NCBI GenBank assembly: GCA_015499995.1
Contig: JADNRV010000066.1
Span: forward strand, 1-64,000
Direction: 5' to 3'
DNA length: 64,000 nt
DNA from: Flammula alnicola
Lineage: Eukaryota > Basidiomycota > Agaricomycetes > Agaricales > Strophariaceae
A program made the translations under genes and the position numbers. The stretch's first letter is position 1; every line of letters starts with the position of its first letter. The notes beneath the pieces were generated by a model. That model ran no database searches. It was not told the DNA's origin and saw nothing but the letters and a program-made list of their open reading frames with translations. Of the stretch, positions 24,580 to 36,895 are shown in pieces.

Positions 24580-25368
24580 GGGACAGTATTTCCTAGAGTT
24601 TGGGTCAGGAACTTCCTCGGTACCCAAAGACTGGGATGTAGGTGCACCTACGAGATTAAAAATCATGGAAGACGTCGCACACGGATTAAATCGTCGGAAC
24701 CAAACGTCGAGGATACATTAAGAACAATTGTGCAATACAATAATGCATCGAAAAGCAACTGATTGAACGAAGAATGGAAAAGAATAGTCGGACCGCCACA
24801 TTGCCAATCAGCGCGATGTGATACGCGACTATAGCTTGGGTGCAGACGCCATCTCCTCGACTTGCCAGACAAGATAAAGAAGTTAGCTAGGCTCGATGAG
24901 GACCAATTATTTAAATACGTGCTAGTGGACATACCTCTGATCATGATCCCACCAACAGAAGGTAAGTGTTATAATGCACTTGTCCAATGTATGCACCCTC
25001 TTTCATTCAGAGTTGTCGATATCGGGTCACCAGAGGTCGTCATATCAGAGGAGCTGCTTTGTTGGTATCCGAATCCGAGGGTATACGAATAACCTATACC
25101 CCCGAGACTGGACAGATACAGGGCGGTGTAGATACTTAGCTGAATTGATATCGTTGATATCCATCATATTTATTGGAGGCAGGACTAGCTGGCAGGGCAC
25201 ACGTCCAGGGTACCCATCCAAGCAATTGGATAGCTGAATAAGGTCAATTAATATTGATGACCTACTAAGTAATAGACAATTTCGCAAGAGTACAGGTCTA
25301 GGCTCGTGAAACACGAACACGAACCGACTGGAAAAAAGACTGAAAATGATGATGATGAAGAAACGACA
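24580..25368. other. Intergenic, no gene recognised
   Basis: Only a short weak match to the arm-repeat family at about 24.79-24.87 kb. The rest shows no frame or motif. Confidence 0.5.
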
Positions 25369-26381
25369 TCAAGTACGCAACCAAGCCGTTTTGGCGATCT
25401 TCTTCTGCCGTTTCTGCTCCTTGAATCGTTCCTGAAAGATAGACATAGGTCGATTAGCGCATAGGGGCAGAAAAAAACCATGAAGAGATATCCGTACCAG
25501 ATCCTTCTTCGTCGGCCGTTTTCTCTTCTTTCCAGCTCCACCCTCTTCGTCTTCCTCGTCGCCCATCAATCTCCCACCCCGCTGCGCTAGATCCTCCTCC
25601 CACTTGTTGACGTCAAAGTAGAACTCACTCATACGCTTAGCCCGCTCAAACTCTGAGAGATGGCCGGGCGTGCGCGACGACGCAGGGGCGAATTGGCCTG
25701 TCCGGGCGTTGAATTTCGCTGCGAAGGTAGGTAGCTCTGTAATGAATGAAAGAAGATCTTGAGTGATGGCGGAAAGGAGGTGGGACATGATGATGACTTA
25801 CCACTTGGGCCGCTGGAGCCGGGAATGGTGGATTGAAGGAGAGTAGGGTCAAGATGGGCTAGCAGAGGATCGATGCCTTGGGCAAGGGCGGCAGCTTGGA
25901 GTGCTGCATGATGCGCTGCGACCATGGAAAGCTGTGGCCCGGTGCTTGAACTAGCCTCCGCGTTCGCTTCAGTGGCCTCGCTAGTAGAAGCGGCGGCGGC
26001 GGCGACACCCTGCTCAATAGCTTCGCTTGAGGAAGAAGAAGCTTGCGGTTGTAGAGGGTTGGTCCATGTCGTTTCTTGGGTGGTCGGGTTGAAGAAATAG
26101 TAGGCGTTGTATTCCGGAGACCAGATTGCCTGCCACTGCGCGGCTGCAGCGGTCGGTGCTGGTGTCTCGTTCGCTGAAGATGAGGATCCTTGTTCTTGTT
26201 CTTCTTCCTCGTCGCCCGAGTCCAACGCAGGGGACTTTGAGGACGATGGGTCTTCGTTTGAAGCAGCTATTGGGTCCACTTCGGGCTCGTTGGTCGTCGT
26301 TGGTTCCTCCTCTTCCTGTGGCTTCTCCTCTTCGGCTGTGTGCTTGTTGGTATCTTCTATAGAGTGCTTTGGCGACGGCAT
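25369..26381 (-). CDS. WW-domain protein with basic coiled C-terminus
   Basis: Three exons (26381-25802, 25736-25498 and 25431-25369) give 293 residues. The N-terminus is acidic and Ser/Glu-rich. A single WW domain lies at about residues 84-114 (WQAIWSPEYNAYYFFNPTTQETTWTNP) with both signature Trp and the Pro. A poly-Ala/Ser linker follows, then a C-terminal module (FNARTGQF, RAKRMSEFYFDVNKWEEDL) and a Lys/Arg-rich tail (KKRKRPTKKDL) that could serve for nuclear localisation. WW proteins of this shape bind proline-rich ligands and often act in RNA processing. That role is inferred. Divergently transcribed from the USP gene with about 215 bp between the starts. Confidence 0.85.
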
Positions 26382-26595
26382 AGTGCTTGACGCTCAGAAA
26401 AGAGTCTCTACGCCGGGGTCACACGTTCACGGAGGGTCCAGACCTGACAGTGACAATGAGACCCCAAGGACCGCTTTCAAACTCCGCTTAATCGTGATCC
26501 GCCCATATGTAGTCCTCGTCTTCTTACCTGCATACACAATTCCTCCTACAAACTCAACTCTTTTTTTATTGAATTTCTGCTCAATATCGCGAATA

Positions 26596-27623
26596 ATGTC
26601 GGGCTGTCTCAATCCACCCCTACGCAGCGCCATGAAACATTCGTCACGGCCAGGCTCGCCGACAAGCGCAACATCGAGCATGTCGCCTCAAATATCGCAT
26701 GGTGTGCCACTGCCCTCGAATTTGCATTCACTGCCGACGCCTACATCGCAGTCAACCCCACTACCAATAAGCAGATCCCACTCGACATCGTCTTTTTCTC
26801 AGGCGACTTCACTCCTCTCGCCTCCGCCCCTTGCGCAGCATGGGATTGCTTCGCCAAGCTATACTCCTAAGGTCTCGTTTGACACATTCGAGAACCCTGT
26901 GGCGAGCATGTTTAGCTTTACGCTGCAGGTCAAGACGGAGGGTTATCGACGGACACGGAATACTAGGGTCTTTCTTTGTGCGTCAAGCCCGGATGAGAGC
27001 GGGCGGGAGGCGCTCGATTGGGCTCTCGAATATCTCGTCCAGGATGGCGACGAGCTGATCGTGTTCAGAGGCGCAGACGAGGATATCTTTGGTACGTTAT
27101 CAAAAACTTTACATCTCCCATTTATGAAGATGCTGATTGAAACAATCTGGATACAGAGAAAGACCACAACCTCGTCCGAGAAGAAGCACGAGAGCTCATG
27201 CGCACGATGCAAGAGAAGAGCATCGAATACGACCCCGAACGCAAGCTGTCCCTCATCCTCGAATACATCCCCGGCAAGGTCACAGACACCATCGACCGCC
27301 TCATCGCGCTCTACCGTCCCGACTCCCTCGTCGTCGGCACCCGCGGGAGGCGCTTTGGCGGCCTCGTCCAAGGGCTGAGCGTCGGCCTGGTGCAAGGTCT
27401 GGGTGTGGGTGGCGGTGGGAGTATCGGCAGTGTCAGCAAGTAAGCTTGTATGTGTCAGTATCTGCGCGATGTTCCTGATGCGTTATTTTTATTCGAATTT
27501 AATTGCAGATATTGTCTGTCGCACTCGCCTGTGCCAGTCATTGTCGTGCGACCTGGGCGGAAGTTGCGCAAGGCAGTCGAGAAGAGGCGCGCAGATCCCA
27601 AGAGGGGGAAACACTTCGAGTAG
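26596..27623 (+). CDS. Universal stress protein (USP) family protein
   Basis: Exons 26596-27091, 27157-27439 and 27509-27623 give 297 residues in consistent phase. The first about 105 residues are Ser/Pro-rich and probably disordered. The USP alpha/beta domain then begins at RVFLCASSPDESGREALDWAL and carries the nucleotide-binding signature SLVVGTRGRRFGGLVQGLSVG. After a Gly-rich loop interrupted by intron 2 it closes with SHSPVPVIVVRP. Fungal USP proteins are cytosolic ATP-binding stress or signalling proteins. The C-terminal tail is basic. An upstream open frame is only leader. Confidence 0.9.
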
Positions 27624-27959
27624 ATGCCAGCACGAGAGCGGCTTGTGGAAGAGGAAGAAGTTTCACCCCGAGATGCCGATATTTTTGCAGTCTTCTCTAC
27701 AACCTCTTCTCTCTCTTTGCTCTGTTGTATTTCGACCACAGGCACGAGAAGTCTGTTCAGCTGTTTTAAGCTCAAGACTGGCCACTACATCTGCTCCTCG
27801 CCTCTATTAGGTTTTAGGAGCCCAACCAAGGCTGGATTGATTCCAACCTTGCCTCGTTACTACACCACTATTACTCTACTTTCCTCCTACTTATGTAGGT
27901 GCGGATAGACCATTATAATGTTACATTGCATAGCTAGCTACGAGAGTTCGTTCTATCCA

Positions 27960-29712
27960 TCATAAAGCAAGAGAGCGATCGTGCTTCACTTTCACAGAGT
28001 CCGCCCTAACCGTCTTGTTCGGCATACGTTCCCAGATGGGGTCGACGTCCGGGCCTTCCAAGTCTCCAGCTCCGTCCCAGCCCCAGCACCATACTGTTTT
28101 TTTTGTGAGAAGGGAAAATACAAATGAAAAATGATCAGCAAGGGATGCGAGAGACGGAAGGTAGATGAAGAGGAGAAAGAACGCACCATGTGAAGGACCC
28201 GGTTGGAAACCGAGGGGTTCGCTTTCTTCTTCCGTGAACAGGCGATCGTGGGGTCCGAACCACGAGCGATCTTGAGGATCCGTGCGGGGGTCGTCAGGAA
28301 GACCGCCCAAGCGGACGTACCCTCGAATGGCTGTGAGGTTCCGTCTCGCCGGGTGGATAATATCGAAGACTCTCTGTTTCGTTTAACAAGTGAGTAAAAA
28401 GAGGGCGCATATAAGCAACTGCACAAGTATTTGTGGGACGTACACTGTCGTAGGCCAACTTGACTCTGGGCACCATCATGATTCGCCCGTATCCCGCCTC
28501 CCAGTAGTCGTTGCAGATCAGACTGCACTCGCTGGCGCTGCACTCGCCCTCCGTGATCCTGGCCATCCGGAACCGCACATGTGGTGGGGAGTAAAAAGGC
28601 GCCGGATCCAGGACAGCGATTCCGTTCCAGCACGACTGGACCTGGATGGGCAGATGGTGCTGCCAGCGCTGGGCCGACACCGTGTGGTGGAAAATCCGCT
28701 CAAACGGTGCATTTTCGAGCGCCGTGCCGTTGATGTCCCGCGCGACCCAGTTGTCGTAGAACACGGGCGCCTGGATCTCCTCGTGGTACATGTAGTCCGC
28801 CGCACAGGTGATGCCGGCGTTGTTCCTGCGGCTCTGCCATATCAGCTCGAGGAGGTCGTCGACGCAGGGGAGGATGTCGTTCATGAAGATGATGGAGTCG
28901 AAGTACTCGCCCTCCGCGTCGCGCAGTTCGTGGAGGGGCACGAAGGCGCTGTTGCGCACCTCGGCGAGGTACTCGATGCGGTGGTTGAACGCGCCGCGCG
29001 TGCGCGTGGACGTGCGGATCGTGACACGCATGCCGACGCTCCGCGTGAGGGCGTCGAAGATGCGCAATAAGGCCTTGGTCTGGTCGCTCGAGCCGTTCTC
29101 GTAGATGGACACGAAGACGTTGTGGTACCCCAGGATGGCGGCGACGCGGAAGAGGGTGGCGAAGAGGTCGGGGATGACGTCGAAGGAGTTGTAGAGGTTG
29201 ATGGCGAAGAAGTACTTGTGTTCGCTGGCGGCGAGGTCGCGGCGGACGGTCTGGACGTGGTCAGGCTCTCCGCCGAGGAGACCTGCGAGCCATGAGTTGC
29301 TAGCGGGTGGGTTGTGTCCGACGAGAGGGCCATATCGTTCGAGTGTTTGCTGGGCATAGAGCGGTTGGGAATTTCGCGTACATTCTTTGGTATAATGAGA
29401 CGAGAGAGTGGTCAGGAGTTCAAGAACACGCGCTCGTTGGTCTAACGTCGGCAATTGGACGGGTTGTCGACTTTGCTGGTGCGATTTTGCAGGTATATGG
29501 CCGCTTCGCCATACAGGAGTCGTTGTCTAAAACATTCGTGAGCATGCTGTCGGTACAATGCCTAACCCGCCCTGTGAAAATGATAAAAAATTGCTACTCA
29601 CTGTTGTCCATGGAAGAAGTCTAGCGAAAAGAAAACCACAGAGAATACCGATAGCCAAGGCTATTGGCGTTGGTATCCGGCGCAGCTGCTGCTGGAGACC
29701 ATTCTTGATCAT
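27960..29712 (-). CDS. CAP59/CMT1-family alpha-mannosyltransferase (GT69 type)
   Basis: Exons 29712-29602, 29526-28444, 28373-28187 and 28093-27960 give 504 residues with all junctions in phase. The N-terminus is a type II membrane anchor (IALAIGILCGFLFARLL), placing the enzyme in the Golgi. The lumenal domain carries the family blocks FFAINLYNSFDVIPDLFATL, VFVSIYENGSSDQTK, IIFMNDILPCVDDLLELI and CAADYMYHEE. It also has SCWNGIAVLDPAPF and the CNDYWEAGYGRIMMVP end. Relatives in Cryptococcus transfer mannose during capsule polysaccharide synthesis. In a non-capsulate agaric, a role in wall or extracellular glycan is inferred. Divergent from the CAP64-like gene, with 261 bp between the two chosen starts. 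Confidence 0.9.
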
Positions 29713-29973
29713 GGCGACCTTTACCTACACGTCGACGCTGCCCAAAGACTGAGAGCCCTTTGTGAGGTAAGAAATGTGTGGTGCAGGAGCAGGTTACAGT
29801 CAGGGCGACGTATGGGAAAATTAGAAACCCCTAAGGGGCAATTTCAAAATTCATCACTTCATTCATAGCCTCTTGTGACCATTCAACGGCGCTCTTTTTC
29901 TACTCGTCGCATGCAACGACGAGCAGGAAGGGGACCGGCACACATATCGCTGGCCATCCAGAACCACGCCGAC

Positions 29974-31777
29974 ATGGCCTCAGACTCTGAAAAGTCTACT
30001 TCTCGCTTCAAGCAGCGCAGCTTTGGCGTCACAAATCGCATATGGATGGTCCTCGTTTTCCTCGTATTCGTCCTCGTATGCACGCATTTCATCTGGCCGA
30101 CTATCGGAACCGCCAACGCGGTGAAGAAATACTCCAATGCCGATGTGAAGGCGAAGAATTACTTCAATGCGACAGAGGCGGGGCCTAACCCATTCGAATT
30201 TTGTCCCAACTACGGGCCAGGGGATCAGCTGGGAGCCAAGTACGGGGCGTTGACTTTGTCGAAGAGCAGGCTTCATCTTGGGAGCGGGGGACGCATACAA
30301 CGCGTTCTCAACCAAGCCCTTGCTGGCCAGCCAGTCACGATCAGCGTCCTCGGTGGTTCAAGTACGTCCCTGTCTACGTGTTTCTTTCATCTTGGCTTCT
30401 GTCTAACGACATAATGCATAGTATCTTCCTGCCACGGCGCTGGCGATGACCCTATATCCCCCAAATGTTACCCTTCCAAGTTCTTCCAATGGTGGAACTC
30501 TGTCTTCCCCCATCCTGCGTCAGAACTCACCAACGGCGCCATGCGACGGACCAACTCTGGCTACTTTGGCTTTTGCAACTCGCACCACCTTCCAGACGTG
30601 ACAGACCTCGTCATCATCGAGCTTGACACTGAAGACCCTCCGTACGCATTTTGACTTCCATTATCCACCCTCATACTTATCTCGCCCATTTATAGCGGTC
30701 AAGAGATGATGGAGAACTTCGAGATTCTCGTCCGATCCATTCTTATCCGCCCCGACCAGCCCGCCGTCCTCCTCCTCGGCCACTTCAGCCCGCAGGTGCA
30801 CCAGTCGCATGGCTTCGCAGGACCGGACCACTGGCACAACATCGTCGCCCAGTTCTACGACGTGCCGCACATCAGCATCAAGTCGACCGTATTCCCAGAG
30901 TACATGCAGAACCCCAACTCGGTCAACAAGTACTACGTCGACCCCATCCTTGCCAGCGTGGAGGGCCACGACCTCATCACCGACATCCTCGTCGCGTATA
31001 TGCAGTCGCAGATCTGCGTGGCGTGGTCCGTCGCTCACGGAAACGCGTTCGATGCCATCCCCGTGCACACCCCAGACAAGGGCGACTCGCGTGGCCTGTT
31101 CGGCGGCATTGGGCAGAGGCCCGGTGTACCCGAACCCGACGAGAAGAGGGGCAAAGACGGCGCCGACACGGAAAGCAGCCGGAAGCTGGTGAAAGATACC
31201 CACTCTGCGCTGCTGAACGTCCCCCCAGGGCGCATCAACACGCGGCCCAACTCGGGCAGAGCGTACGAAGAAGTCGCCCCGTTCTGTGTGTCGGCGAACG
31301 ACCTGATCAACCCCCTCCCGCCATCGCTGTTTTACGGTTCTGGGTGGTTTGCTTATCACCCGACGACGGCAGGCGGAAGTTCGCTGCAGACCACGGCGCA
31401 TTACTGGTACTCGACGCTGCCGACGAGCAAGCTCCGGATACCCATCAAGGTCGGCGCGGGCGATATTGGGATTTATTACCTCAAAGAGCCGGTGTCGCAG
31501 GTCGGAGAAGGCAGTTCGGTTGAGTGCTGGGTGGATGACAACTATGGAGGCGCCAAGGTTATCGAGAACGCCGCTGACGTCGGCGAGCCAATACCTGCGT
31601 ACGTTACCTATGTATTTCACAAGCCAGCATGGTCTGACACTTCCATTAACGTACTACAGACTGCAAATTATCGACCACTACGTCTCTCGCGGGTCGCATT
31701 TCGTCGAATGCCAACTCCTGGGCGAAGAAGGCCAAGGAGTGCCCGCGTTCAAGATCATCGGCATCTTCTCCACCTAA
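29974..31777 (+). CDS. CAP64-like SGNH-hydrolase-type membrane protein
   Basis: Exons 29974-30361, 30422-30641, 30696-31598 and 31660-31777 give 542 residues with all phases matching. An in-frame ATG at 29911 would add 21 residues. One N-terminal membrane segment (RIWMVLVFLVFVLVCTHFIW) predicts a type II Golgi protein. The domain opens with ISVLGGSISSCHGAGDD, the serine block of SGNH hydrolases, then LVIIELDTEDP and LLLGHFSPQVHQSHGF. Relatives are CAP64-type proteins needed for capsule glycan in yeasts of this phylum, possibly as O-acetyl-handling enzymes. Its pairing with a CAP59/CMT1 gene supports a shared pathway. The 3' end is duplicated at 36.9-37.5 kb. Confidence 0.88.
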
Positions 31778-32556
31778 CCCTCCACCCCTTCCCCTCCCCT
31801 TCGGGGCCGCCGCTTAGTTGACAAATCGTATCTCGTATGTGTGCATTGTGGGGGTAGGTTAATTTAATCTGGCTGGCTGCGCTGTTTTGATCAAACCATA
31901 ATAGACTATATGAATCGCCGTTTTAGCGTTATTACTACTTAGTACTGCCTTCGCTACTCTTTCTCCTTCGCGCTACTCCTCCTGCTTTACTAGCTATGGT
32001 TTTCGGATGTTGGAATGATGCGGGATGGGGCGGCGGAGGTCGACTGTTGTATATTTATATTAAATGGACTGTTGACACAGAGAGCGTAATACATTGAGCA
32101 TAAATTATGTTCGAAAGAACCATATAGATTCCGTTGTCATATCCTCGATGGCTGCAATTTTTTGTTGTTGAAACTAAGTATCCTGAAGGTATTCCACGGC
32201 GTTGCATAACACACGCAAAAATGTAGACTCGCGTCTGTTCTAACTTCTAGGGTTGGATAAATATATATTATTTTTCTTTTACCGGTAAGTAAACCGAGCC
32301 AGAGAACACAACAAGTCCGAGTCCAGGTTGCACGTAAAACGCAGCTGCTTTTCCGTTTTGGCAAATAATAGTAGTAAGTAGACCGTTAACAAAAGTACAA
32401 TGGGTCGTCCTCGTCCTCCATCTAAATAGCTCTCTCCTCCCCCACTACAGTCCGAAGTCAATCCTGGTCGAAGTCGTTGATAGGGTAATCATATGCATCA
32501 TACGCATCATAAGCAGTTCCGGCGAGCACGAGTGCATATTATCGTTTGAGATGACT
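31778..32556. other. 3' region of the CAP64-like gene, source of a duplication
   Basis: Contains the downstream DNA of the CAP64-like gene up to about 32223 that recurs at 37.12-37.54 kb. No further gene was seen. Confidence 0.6.
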
Positions 32557-34749
32557 TTACAAATAGAGCATGACGAGCGCCGTCAGCGCCGAACCGAAGA
32601 CGATCGCCGTCGATGCCTTTGTCGACAAAGCACCGCCTAGATTTTTAAAAGGAGGATTGATCAGCGCCCAATCGCATCAAACGCCCAACTGAAAACAGCA
32701 ACAGAAGACGAAGAAAAGAAAAACATACTAGCAGTAGGCGAGCCACTCCCACTTCCCGAAGTCGATCCCGATCCACTTGGCGTGCCTGCAAGTCCAGACG
32801 TAGTAGGGGTCGACAAAGTCGTGAGTATAGAAGCACTAGCACCAGTGCTCGCTGGCGGAGCAGACGGTCCCGCACCTGATCCTCCCGCTGCGCTGGAGAG
32901 CTGTGCGAATCCGACCGAGGGCGGCGTTGCGCGGAAAACTGAGTACACGTTTTTCTGTTGGCCGAAGAACCCAGAACGGGTGAAAAAAAAAAAGAGAGAA
33001 AAGAGGAGATATGATGAGTATCAGCCAGAAAACCTCCTATAAATCGGGAGAAACACGTACCAGGAAAGTATCACCGACGACCCAACTGGGGTTCCCCGAA
33101 CCGGGCTCGATGTTCGTGCCCTGGCTCAAATCAAAGATCGCACCGATACACTTGGTGTTGTCATTAGGCTCTGGGCCGGTGTTCATATCCGCGGCGCTGA
33201 TGGGCCACGCCTTGCCGCCAAAGGAGAGCGTGACGACGACTTGCGTAGAGCACGCTATAACGCACGAATAACGAACATGTCAGTACGGCCTAAGGAAAAG
33301 AAGAGGCGGGACGCACGGAAATTGAAGAATCCAGGGCTGCTCGGTGATGGACCGCTGTTAGGAACGGCGGCCCAGATGTTTGCGACGTCGGTTGTGGGTC
33401 CACCAATGAGAGTTGTACCGGTGTCGATAGCTGACAGCGCCGTGTTGGTGGAGATTGTCACAGATTTTCCGTTGACGGTTATACCTGAAAACCCAAGGAA
33501 AAATATATTCGAACGACAGACCCACATTTAACCTCATGAGCGAATTTAGGAGGAAAGAATAAAATAGGTAAAGAAACCTAGTGGAAAAAAATTGAGGCAG
33601 AACACAAAAACTCACTAGACACAGCCAAAAGCCAGAACGAGGGGGTAGTAACTGGCATATTAATGAATTCGACGTCACCGGTGAAGAGCGACGAATTCGT
33701 TCCTCCGAGGGTAAACACCCCTCCGGGCACGTCTTGTATCTGTGGGTTATTGGTCCGCTCCAGCCAGAAGCCCATCTCGGGCGTCGAGAGCTGGTTGCCG
33801 TTAACCAGTGCCTGCCAGAACGGCGTCGCACGTGTGCTAGCAATTGTGCTGAACGCCAAACCCATGATACCCGACACAGCACCGTCAAGGAGACTGCCCC
33901 CTTGGTCGCTCTGTAGGTCGTCCACGTCCACTGTAAAAAATTCATTGTTAGTTACTACCTCAAGTGTCGGCATCACTGCGAACAAGTATTACGCACGGAA
34001 ATTCTGATTGGGAATAGTGAAGCCGCCCATCGACACTGTGTCTGAGGAGAGCAATCCAGTGACTTGGCCGGATCCGTAGGTGATCTGTATCCGTGAGCCA
34101 ATCGTTGTGCCGGTTGTGCCAATGGTGCTTGCGCCACCCTGGAACGTCGACGACTGCGAGGTCTGGAACAAAGGGGTCGCAGAGGTGCAGCTTTTACATG
34201 AGGTGCCCGCGAGCCATAGATCCGAAGAGCCAGTGTCGAGGATGACGGCGAAACTTTGCGGTCTGTTTGTTAGAGGCAATGCAAGCAGTCAGTAAGCGTG
34301 TTTTTCTTCGGCTTGTCTTTTCCGTGGAACCGTAAAAAAACAAAAGGACAGGCGCAGGCTCCTGAGCAATGCACCGTCGACGGAGTGGAATTTAACGAAG
34401 CAACTCACGGTGTACCAATGGTTATCGTTCCAAAATAACTGGCGTCATCGTCCTGCAGTTCATCAGGAATGAGGAAAGACCACAAGACAATAGAGAAGAC
34501 TGAAAAAAATACCTGGTTCGTTACGGGTATACCAGCAGAAGCCGCCCGTCTGCCTATACCTGTGCTTCTAGGTAGCAGGGTTGTTGCATTGGCAAAGCCA
34601 TACTTGACTCTGAGACGAAGGGCTTCTTCGATGATGTTGAATTTGTGGGTTGAGCCTGTACGACGAGTGAGGGGTACGTGAATGGGGTCCGCAGCGAGAG
34701 AGAGAGAAGGAAGTAATAGAAAGGACAGCGCAAGCGCCAGAGGTGCCAT
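32557..34749 (-). CDS. Aspartic peptidase (A1) with Ser/Gly stalk and GPI-type tail
   Basis: Eight exons (34749-34513, 34452-34409, 34262-33997, 33930-33616, 33484-33317, 33254-33061, 32954-32729 and 32636-32557) give 509 residues in phase. A signal peptide (MAPLALALSFLLLPSLSLAA) and short propeptide precede the first active-site motif VILDTGSSDLWLAG. The flap YGSGQVTG and second motif AIDTGTTLIGGP follow. After the VVGDTFLKNVYSVFRA end of the catalytic fold comes a Ser/Thr/Gly-rich stalk and a hydrophobic C-terminus (AIVFGSALTALVMLYL) as in GPI-anchored, yapsin-like enzymes. It probably works at the plasma membrane or wall. A TATA-like AT-rich stretch sits at about 34798-34815. Distinct from aspartic peptidase 1. 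Confidence 0.92.
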
Positions 34750-34815
34750 GGGATCTGGAGAGGGAATGTAGAAGCGGAGAGAAAAGGTGAGAAGGAGGAT
34801 AATATATTATATAAG

Positions 34816-36895
34816 AAGGAGAGTAGTCGTGGCTCTGCCGAGCGTCAGTACTGTATTATCCGACCTGTTCGCCCCAGCTGTAGAGGTTCGCTCATTCCAT
34901 CCATCCGCAGCATAATGGCACTGCGAAAAGTTCACGGGTCCGTCCTGGTGTTTATTTATGGAACTTCCCAATTCGCACACCATCAACCCAGCCGACGGAT
35001 TCACACTCCACCAATCTCCGAATGGCCACCGACTGTTTGGAACATCCTTGGCTGTCCTTAGTGACTACGAAGACTATTCCTTTCCCGACGTGAGCCCGCC
35101 CTTCGACTCCTGTGAAAGAATATTTTGTCTTCTCGCGCATATCCTCTTGAAGAATGTCTTCTTCGCGACACAAAAAGTCAGCTCTCTCGATGCCGCATCG
35201 ATATGCCAACTGTTGACCGGGCCCGGCTTTTTCCTTGCGAGTGCACCTCTAGGCTCTCGGGATGCTCGGGCAATAGTTCACCGACAACGACAATATCGAC
35301 ACTCGCGCCCTGCTAGTCTTTCTTTTCCATGTTCTTTAGAACGCTCTCTTGTCTCGAACAATTTTTCCTGACTTCCAAATCTCAACGAACTGGCCCTCGA
35401 CTCTCTGGAATTTTAATTCATTCGGTGGTCTTGGTCGAACCAATGCATCTCTGAAAAAGGGTTCCCTGCATGATGATCTCAGCAAGAAATCAGTCAATCA
35501 TGTGTACTGTCGCCCGCCCACTCATCATGTATCTGTTGGTCGTGCTGAACATCGTACTGATCATAGGCAGTTCTTGTTATAGCTCGTCTCCTCAACAGCC
35601 GCCAATCGGCGTGCTCAAAAAGAAAAGCGCTCATGCTATAAGGATATACCGCTCTTGAAGTTATGCGTCATCGCTTTCCACTCTTTATCTGCAAAGTCTA
35701 ATGGAATTCGTCAAGCGGTTGGCATCCTCGGCATACATTTGCCGACAAGGCAGGTACTCGCCTCCAAAAGCTCGCCAAAAATACTTCCACCACATCACCA
35801 CATCACCGCGGTCTGCCGCCTCGGATGATGCCTCTCTTGGGCCGAATCACGAACGAGCCGAGTGAGATAAAATATCCCATTCGTGTCTATGCTCAAATCC
35901 AGCCTAAAATTAAATGCTTGCTGAAATCCGGTCTTCAACGAGGTTAAAAGTAGGAAGAAACAACGGAAATCGGGAATAGGCGTGTATGTATACTTATGAA
36001 TGTCCCAGGGTTGCGATATGTAGACGGACCGCAGGAACAGCGCCTACGCCGTGAGTCCAGTTGTAATTAGCAATATGTGTCTTGCCGGGCTGCGGGTCGA
36101 GTAAACCAACTTCGGTAACGGGCTGCCAGTGGTGAGCCCGTTTCGCTGACGAAATGTAGGGCACCCCTCTCTTCAAAGGAGGAGAGTAGGACGTCATTTG
36201 AACGGGCTTCTATACCTCTGTTCATACAACAGCCTCAGTGGGTCTGACGCGGTAGACCTGATACTTACCTCGAGCAGTGACTGTGCGGCATTGAGAAGGC
36301 ATCGAGGAAGCGAGTCAGGTCTAAGTAACGCCCCTGTAAGCCACGAGAACCAGGCACGAGCTAGAGCCTAAGCAACGTTAACAGATCCACAACGTGGGCG
36401 AGCGGATCTCAATATTAATTGGTCCTCGAAGGCGAAGCCATTGGAAAGCTGATACTCCCATACCACCTCGATACACAGTATAAAGTCGTTTAAAGTCGTT
36501 GGAAGGATAGGATAAAATAAATGACCGACGTCGTTAACTTTTTGGACACTGGATCAGAGAGGATCAGTTTCGGAGAGGATTAATCGCATGGATGTGGGAT
36601 AGACATGAGTGCTTCTGAGACACGCGACGTGCAAGGGAAGCTTGTTTGCAGGGTTCGAATTCAGCGTTGGGTTTATTGAGGGCGTCGGGTGGACGTTGCG
36701 ATTGTGCAACCCGGTATCCTTGGGATTTTCGTACACCCATTTAATGACTTGTGGTTCTTGTGATGGGCACCGGAAGAAGTGCGCGGGACTTGCAGTGTGG
36801 CGCAGTGTATCGGATATGGGCCATTAGTTATATGACCACTATGATTGGCTGGAACGTTAAGTAAAAACCTTGTATAATATTCAGGTGCAGCATCT
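34816..36895. other. Intergenic 2 kb, no gene recognised
   Basis: Scattered short open frames on both strands have no signature, splice pattern or strand consistency. A short tandem ataaagtcgttt/aaagtcgttgg occurs near 36480. Nothing else could be supported. Confidence 0.5.

Noticed and set aside
30661..31620. A 319-codon minus-strand frame opposite the CAP64-like gene
   Set aside because: Antisense shadow of a GC-rich exon; the plus strand has in-phase introns and family motifs.
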